Assembly: GCA_030141605.1 (NCBI GenBank)
Contig: JAQGDQ010000206.1
Coordinates: 271,001 to 335,000 of the forward strand
Length of the DNA stretch: 64,000 nucleotides
Source of the DNA: Tubiluchus corallicola
Lineage: Eukaryota; Priapulida; Priapulimorpha; Priapulimorphida; Tubiluchidae
Direction of reading: 5' to 3'
The notes under the pieces were generated by a model, which was given only the letters and a program-made list of their open reading frames with translations, was not told the DNA's origin and did not search any database. Shown here piece after piece: positions 29,001 through 38,000 of this stretch (position 1 is the stretch's first letter; every line of letters begins with the position of its first letter). Both the position numbers and the translations under genes were made by a program.

Positions 29001-32000
29001 GGTTACGTGTACCAGACAACACATTTGTGTATACTTGACAACACCTTGCAGCCCATGCTACTAAAACAGTAACAGTTTTAACACTCAACTAAAACTTTAC
29101 CTACTTCATTTTTTCTTGCTCCTAAGTAAGGTCCTGATAGTAAATCACTGTACACACAGCCTAATACATAATTAAGTAAAGTCCATGTAAAACAAATGAA
29201 CTTACTGAATGGAGCAGCAGATGACTTTGCTTTATGCAGCAAGATCCTACTAGTAAACCACTCTACACACAGATTGATGCATAATTAAGTAAAGTCCATG
29301 TAAAACAACTGAGCTTACTAAATGGAGCAGCAGATGACTTTGCTTTACCCAGCAAGATCCTGCTAGTAAACCACTCTACACACAGACTGATGCATAATTA
29401 AATAAAGTCGATGTAAAACAACTGAGCTTACTAAATGGAGCAGCAGATGACTTTGCTTTACCCAGCAAGATCCTGCTAGTAAACCGCTCTACACACAGAC
29501 TGATGCATAATTAAATAAAGTCCACATAAAATAACTGAAGTTACTGAACTGATCCTTTGGGTTACCCACATGTCACGTGACGATTGTGGTTAAGACGCGT
29601 TGCTGTGGTATGCTTAACCTTTGACGTACAGCAACTGTGCTTGCGCACAATGAAACTATGAAAAAGCTTATTTAAAGTCTATATGCAGAAGGTCTGGACC
29701 ATATTGCATCCTATCTGAATTCTTCTGCACTGTGAACTGGAAAAGAGTTAACAATTTTCATTCTGACCTGCTTTAATCCTTTGCTAAACCTACAAAGATG
29801 CAAACAGGAAACCTTTAAAACTTTGTCCATTTTTGCTAAACAAACGAACCTTATCACGGCAAAATCTTTCAGCCTTTTTCAAACATTTTAAGTTTGAATA
29901 CCAGAAACTGCCGACTTGTTTTCATGCTGAATTACATTCTTAGATACACCACATCTGTTTAAACAGTCAGTTTTCCTTTACGCTTCTTATACGTGGAATT
30001 CTTTGAAGGGAAACCCGATCCAAACTTAAAATATAACTCAAAACAATCTGCTGAAAATAAATAAAGTTTATATATAAAACAATCTACCTTATAAAATAGT
30101 GAAAGGGAACATGATATTTTTTCAAGAATAGTTTACATTAAGTTTAAATTATTAAAACAGAGACACAGTATCGCAATTTGCGTGCTATTCGCTATTTAGA
30201 TATATATTCGCTCTATAGTTGGTTTCTGGCTAATCGAAAGTTAAATATTATTGCTAGCAGCCGATGACTGCGTAGTCGTGAATGGAGCGATTAATATTTT
30301 TCTGTTAAAGTTTGGCTATGCGTTACCGCATGGATGCTGCTTTGGTTTAGCAGTTTAGATGCGAAATTGTGAATAGATCTAGCAGTTTCTGCTTGCTTTA
30401 TTAGTTCCTTATTCTTAGAGAAACTACGATTTGCCAGTTTTCACAGATTAGCTGAATTTTGCTCATTATTAAAGCAAAACCGGACCCAATCTTAAACTGT
30501 GAGTCAAAACAATCTACTCTTTAAAATACTGAAAGGAAAAACACTATTTTTTCAAAATTGAATTACGTGACAGAATTGTTACCATACAAACGTAATTTCA
30601 CATTTGCGCCACTTTTTTCACTGTTACATGAATTTCGCCATTCGCTAGTTAGATCTGCACTACCACCTGCATCTCGAAACTAATTTGCACCGAAAAATAG
30701 GTTCAGTACGTCTCAGTTCAGAGGTGTTCAGATGTGATGTAGTGCACACGTTCGAGAGGCTCACACATGAGCAGTAAACTTAAAATTAGAATTTTAAACT
30801 TAAATTTGTAGACGCATATCATACTCAATGTTGTACATCTTGTACGGTTGCACTGTACTTCAATCTTTGCTTTTGCAAATGCGTGCAACACGCTCATGAA
30901 ATGTTTGTGCTGTTGAAAATTATGTTCAGCTGTGATGACATCACTAGTTGGTTTCGCTTGCCGTTAATTAAGTTTCTCTAAGAAAATGCTTTGGCATTAT
31001 TATAAGTGTTAAAATGTTTAGTTTTGATGTACTTAAAAATAGGGAGGATATGAGAAAGCATCCTGTTTATCTTTAAGAGAAAATTGCCTGCTGAAAACTA
31101 CAATCTCCCCTGATTCGAGAAGAGACTCAACAGTATGATGTCACTAGAAAATTCGATATAAAATAGATTCGATTTGTGAAATTCCATTTCTCTATAAAGC
31201 CAACTTCGGGTATAAGGTACTCTCTTATAAAGGACCATCAACACCGGTCCCGATTTTTCGTAATGTTTTTCCTATGTAAAAAATTTTCCTATATAAGGTA
31301 CTCGGATATAAGGGACTTTCGGTTATAAGGGACGATATCTTCAAGTCCCGCCTAATAGAAACCCAGGTAAATTACCTCGCATATAAGGGATCCTATGATC
31401 AAATCAAAGTTGATCGATTTTTAACCTCAATTTTTCGCAAACTCGGCCTTCGCACAGCTCGGTTTCCGCGGTCACATACATCTTGCATCACTGAAGGAGC
31501 TTCCTACATACCGTTTCCACTGAATGTGTAGCAAATAATCCATAAAAATATAGGTAAAAGTACAGCTCTAGGTACACCCTAGGTCTTACTCAACTTCGGA
31601 TATAAGGGACGTTTTTTTCCAGTCCCGAGGTGTCCCTTATATCGGAGGTTGACTGTACTTCACTGTTTAAATCTTCACTTTTTTACTGTAGCCCATTGTA
31701 CTGAATATCTGCCAGCCTTGCTTGTGACAACTCGTAGACAAAAACAGAATTGATTTGCACATTCGCTAAAGAAAAAAGGTAACATCATCTCACCTGCAGC
31801 TTTCTGCGTGATGTGATATCTGCTATTTGCTCGTCGCGTTCTTTCTCGAACAGCTTAGCTTTCAGAATCTTCATTGCTCGCTCTTTGTTCTGAATCTGAG
31901 ATCGTTCCACCTGGCATTCCACTGCAATACCTGAAACCAACGACAACATTATTACATAATGCACTCGTGTCTCGGTTTGCCAGACAAAAGTGGGGAGACA

Positions 32001-35000
32001 TCGGTACGAATTTGCTAATTGTCAGTATTTTCCGATACTAAGCTAATATAGTAGGTGCCGTGTATTAGATTCACGGTAATGTAGAACCAATTGCCTAATT
32101 GTATCAAAAATGTCTAGTACAGGCCGTTCCTATGCAAAAGTGCATAAAAACTGTCAGCAACTGACTAAAATAACTCCACATAATTGACTTTAAACCACTT
32201 ACACACGCCGATTAAACCACTAAACACGCTGACATACAAGCTACACACAGTCCTTAGATGCTGCTTGGATATAAACAAAGTGGTGGCCCGCCAACTAGTG
32301 GTCAGCTCGCGAAATAACACACTGTGTCCATAGTATGCGGGGCTTTCTACGGGCCAGATTTTGTCTGAACTTTCCGATTCCGAATTTTCCGTAAACGCGC
32401 GTTCCAGCAAACCGACATATAAGTGTATACCCACTGTATAAGTTTTCTTTTTGTAATCGCAAACACGAATGGTTTCCTTGTTCAACGTTTTATTTCCAGG
32501 GCTAGTAGTGGGATTGTGACCTAGTGCGCATGTTCGAGAGGCTCAGCAGTAAAATTACGCATGGATGTGCTAGACAAACATTTTAACCACACATTTCCAA
32601 TTAGTCGATATTTTGGCAGCCAGCCACTGTGCTCTTCGTCATTATGAAAATTTCTGCTGCTGCTCAAAGGAAAGGACAAGTCACTTAGCGTGTCGGGTTT
32701 ATTTTACTGTTATCATTTAAACTGTTTGTGGTGTGTTAATGGAAAGGACATGTCACTTAGCATGTCGGGTTTATTTTACTGTTATCATTTAAACTGTTTG
32801 TGGTGTGTTAATGGAAAGGACATGTCACTTAGCATGTTGAGTTTATTTTACTGTTATCATTCAAACTGTTTGTGGTGTGTTAAAGGAAAGGACAAGTCAC
32901 TTAGCATGTTGTGTTTATTTTACTGTTATCATTCAAACTGTTTGTGGTGTGTTAAAGGAAAGAACAAGTCACTTAGCATGTCGGGTTTATTTTACCGTTA
33001 TAACTTAAACTGTTTGTGGTGTGCTAAAGGAAAGGACAAGTCACTTAGCATGTCGGGTTTATTTATTTTACCGTTATCACTTAAACTGTTTGTGGTGTGC
33101 TAAAGGAAAGGGCAAGTCACTCAGCATGTTGGGTTTATTTTACCGTTATCACTTAAACTGTTTGTGGTGTGCTAAAGGAAAGAACAAGTCACTAAGCATG
33201 TTGGGTTTATTTTACTGTTATCACTTCAACTGTTTGTGGTGTGCTAAAGGAAAGGACAAGTCACTTAGCATGTTGGGTTTATTTATTTGACCACTATCAC
33301 TTAAACTGTTTGTGGTGTGCTAAAGGAAAGGACAAGTCACTAAGCATGTTGGGTTTATTTTACTGCTATCATTTAAACTGTTTGTGGTGTGTTAAAGGAA
33401 AGAACAAGTCACTCGGTATGGTGGGCTTATTTTACTGTTATCACTTAAACTGTTTGTGGTGTTCTAGAGGAAAAGACAAGTCACTTAGCATGTCGGGTTT
33501 ATTTTACTGCTATCATTTAAACTGTTTGTGGTGTGTTAAAGGAAAGACCAAGTCACTCGGTATGGTGGGCTTATTTTACTATTATCACTTAAACTGTTTG
33601 TGGTGTTCTAGAGGAAAAGACAAGTCACTTAGCATGTTGAATTCATTTTACTCATCACTGAAACATAGAAATATATAACAAAAAAAAATGCAAAGACATA
33701 TCTATAAGACATGAAGTTAATTTATACTACTGCTGTATAGACATTTTCGAGCAAGCTCGTAATCACTATTCACTTGAAAATTATGATATAATAGATTTTT
33801 CGCAAGTGCATCGTCCCTTTCCATTAATGTGTGCTGCTTAAACTAATTCAGACTTCTGCAACTTAGCCCACTGTTCATGCAATAATATCTCAGAATCAGT
33901 TATCTAATTTTTTGTAAAAAGTTTTTAAAAAAGACGAACACATTTGCATTCGCTACAGCCATTTACCTGTGGGTAGGTGCACAATCCGTACGCAACTGTC
34001 CGTTACGTTAACACTCTGTCCCCCCTTGCCGCTTGACCTCATGTATTCAAACTTTAAGTCCTTGTTATTGAGAACGATGTCAATCTAAAAAAAACAAAAC
34101 ATTCTGATTATCTTGCTGACTAAAAAGTTCGTTCGGAAAATCGTGGCACGCTTGCTAACTTGCTACCGCTCCTTCAAGCGCTTCCTGGATAAATGTACGC
34201 GTATTTGAAGATGCAGGAAAATACTAGGGAGTTACCCGGACTCGTCGAGTTACCTGTCGAGTTATTTGGACTCACTTAGAATGTTGAATGAAAACCCTGT
34301 AGATGTTGATAAGCAAGCTAGTGTTCAAAGATTTGGAATATCTGATCGCAGTAGACCAAACGTTTTACTCTGCGTAAATCCATAACTCATATTAACCCGC
34401 TATATGTAAGTAAGTAAGTTATTTTATTTCGAACACGAAGTTCATAAAACATATTTAAAATAAAAAATTAAAATTTACAAAGGTTATAAGATAAAATTAA
34501 CAGAATAAATGTGTACATAATTAGAAATGTTATTTAAAATCCAGCGAATCACCTGTACAATGTCAATCGCCAAAAGTTATGTAATTTTGAAGTACAGTCA
34601 TACCTGTGTTTTCGACCATAATTCGTTTCTAAAAAGTGTTTGAAAACCGATTTGGTTGAGTACCGAATCATTTATTCCCATAAGAAATAATGTAAAAGCA
34701 AATAAGCCGTTCTCAAGCACCAAATGAACTGTAAAGTATTACTAAAACGAAATATAATAATGCAAAAATATTTGTTCAAACAGTAGATATGATAAGAAAT
34801 TGATAAGAAAAACATAATAGAATTACTTAGAAAGAAAAACATAAAAACATAACGAACAGATTAACATACCTCATCAGGCTGGGGCAAGACGGCAACGGTT
34901 GCAGTGCTGGTGTGAACACGACCATATTTTTCGGTCTTGGGCACCCTTTGCACCCTGTGTACCCCACCTTCGAACTTTAGATATCTATAGACTCCGACGC

Positions 35001-38000
35001 CGCTGATGCTAGCACTAGCATGTCGAATACCACCTAAAAGAAGGAAATAATCTTAAAGCGAAACCGAACCCAATCTCTAACTGTAGATCAAAACAATCTA
35101 CCTTTTAAAATATTGAAAGGAAACATACTGTTTTTTCAAAAATGACTTCCGCAAAAGAATTATTACCACACAAACAATTTCGGATTCGCGCCACTAGTTC
35201 TTTGCTGTTACATTCATTTCGCCATTTGCTACTTAGATGGGCACTAGCACCTGCATCTTGGAAACACAATGCACAAACAACAGGTGCTGTACCTCTCAGT
35301 TCACATGTGTTAGTTTGTGACAAACTACACATGATCGACAGCTTATGCGTGAACAGCGGTAAATTTGAAATTTTAATTTTCATCTTAAAACTCGCCTAGT
35401 TTTAGTACAACACGCTGAACATCTTACAGTAGCACTATACTTCAAGTTTCCCTTTTGCAAACATGTGTAACATGTCTGTGGCATATTTTTGCCGTTGAAA
35501 ATTAGGTTAGTTTGTGATGTCATCAATAGGTGGGCTCGCCCGCCGTTATCAGAATTTAATTAATTCTAATTCTAATTCTAATCCTATTATTTAATTATCA
35601 GAAACGCTCTTACAGTATTATTGGCATTAAAATGTATACTTTTTAAAATTCTTGAGAATGGTGTAGTATATGAAAAATCATCCTGTCTGCCTTTAAATTA
35701 TGGTATATTACAATAATTATCGTAAAAAAGGCAACATTGGACATCGTCCATCACTAGCTATCGCAGTATTAAAAATGTAGATTAAACAGCTTTTGAAAGA
35801 ATTAGGGTGCTTCATTTAAAGTACATAATATGTAATATTAATATACAGTGTTCCCTCACTTATCGCGGGTGTTCCGTTCCAGGCCCACCCGTGATAAGTG
35901 AATGTCTGCAAAGTAGGGACGCTATACTTATTTCAGTAGTCATACATTCTTTTAAGTCTTTATAAGTCTGCATCAATCAACCAATCGTGTGTTGTGCACA
36001 ATCTCACGTCGGCAAGTAGCGTCTCAAGTGTGCGCAAGTACTACATTTCGTTTTTGGTGTGTATTCATCCGCCGAATAAATACACTATTTACTGCAAATA
36101 TATATATTACTGTACAATACGTACTACGCATGTGCAAAAATACTTTAGACGGAGTACTGCAAAAACCCGTGAAACAGCGAGTCCGCGATAAACGAACCGC
36201 GAAGTAGCGAGGGAACACTGTAATACGTAACATTGAATAACAACACAGATTTAGTGATCAAAACAATACGTACTTACACACAGCTCACGTATCACCACTA
36301 ACTTAAAATGATAAAACATTACACAGCTTATAATTCTTTGCAATTGGAATTGCAAGAAAATTCGGTTCAGTTTCGGTGAAGTATTCGACTGCAACGGTTC
36401 TGTATTCCGATTTAGTTTGATATTTTAGTCAGAATATGATTCGGCAGCACAGCTGATCATTCAGTTAAGCTTCAGTTTGGTGGTACCTAAGCACAAAAAA
36501 TTGCCTTCGACGCACCCCTGGGTTCCACACCTCTTATGGCGAGTTCAGATAGATGGTTACAGGTGCCCGTCACTCAACCACCTCCTTTCTCCAACACATG
36601 ACCAAGCACTTAAATAAGACAGAGGATGCCTAGGCAGATATTCAGAATAGGATTGGACTATTTGAGCAGAACACGTGAATGGGAATCGAACACAGAACCC
36701 CTGGATCGGCAACCGTGTACCATGCCCTTGCAAAACACGGCACGTACCTAACTCGGTCGTTGCGTAACTGTACACATCAAACGCCCAACCCATGTTTGCG
36801 GACATCTGTTCGTACATGGAGAAAATATCTCTGGCGAACAACATAGCCTCTTGACCGCCGACGCCGCTGGTCACTTCTAGAATGATGTCGTTGTCGTCCA
36901 GCGGTTCTTCGGGGATGAGCAAATCTAAAACCTAAGGAATCAACATTATTCGCACAATTATCAGACCTTCAGTAAAAGTTTTCGTTACGTTGTTTGTCGA
37001 CCAAAAGTTAATTTACGAGTCAATTCAATGAAATGTTCATTATCCACAAATGAAGCATTTATACGCACCTAGTTCAAAACCACGTAAACAAAACTGCGAA
37101 ACATCATGAAATTCTGCATTAAGATGAGGTAAACAGCCAAGCGGTCACAGTGCATCCTTCACTCCCGACGTTAAACAACACTGCTGCTGGTCAGTGAATG
37201 CGGAGGGGGGAACCGCCCGAGATCAACACTAGCTTTGGGCGGTTTTATTTGCTATACTGAGTCTAGCTGCTTACTTCACGAAAGAAGGATGTATCTCCAT
37301 CCATTGTGGTTAACACACATCTGCTGGTTTAGTGGCTCACAAAAGAGGATTCCTCTTGCTAATCATTCCAAGTTCCATTCCTGCCTCAAACATTATCATT
37401 TGAACAGGTTCAACTCAATTCAAATTTATTGCCTGATACAATGAGATGGAAGTTTTTACTAAATAAGACCATCGGACACCTGGCAGTCAGCTTTTAGTAA
37501 TGAAGGAATACTGGCGATGGAATTAGAAAATGGTGTTAGTAGCATTTGGATAGAGACAAATTGAACACTTTTTTATCAGAAGATACAGTTACTGATTTTA
37601 ATTAAGTTACATAGAAGGCTAAATGGTTTCATATCTGATGTAGCTACCTGATTTTCTAGAGAGGACACATCTCTCAAGCATTCGTCCTGCTCTTGCTTGG
37701 CTGTTTTGACCAGACTATACTCTTCCTTCTTGCTCATACTGAGATCTGAAATTACAGAACTTAACATTTCAATTCACTCCGAAGTCAATATCGTATGAAA
37801 AGTAGTGCCGAAATACCGTCCAAAGGCATATCGAGATCTTACTATGCGCTAGGTTGATTCTGCCGATCTTTCACAAAGATTTATGGTTGTTATACGTGAA
37901 GGACAATACATGATTACTAGCGGTGTATTAATAGTACTACTACCTACCTACTACCTTCTTGTAAATGACACACGTATTTACATAGTGCTTATAATCCAGT

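Noticed and set aside
32690-33678. Cys/His-rich repeat protein (LNCLWC, YCYH) that looks like a zinc-binding repeat
   Set aside because: The frame is the translation of a 72-bp minisatellite derived from a transposon terminus. It shifts frame at indels and lacks a non-repeat domain.
36865-36875. GGQ tripeptide in MTRF1L exon 3 as the catalytic motif
   Set aside because: It aligns with the domain 2 GG-E-A segment of RF1. The catalytic GGQ is in exon 5 within RSSGKGGQ.
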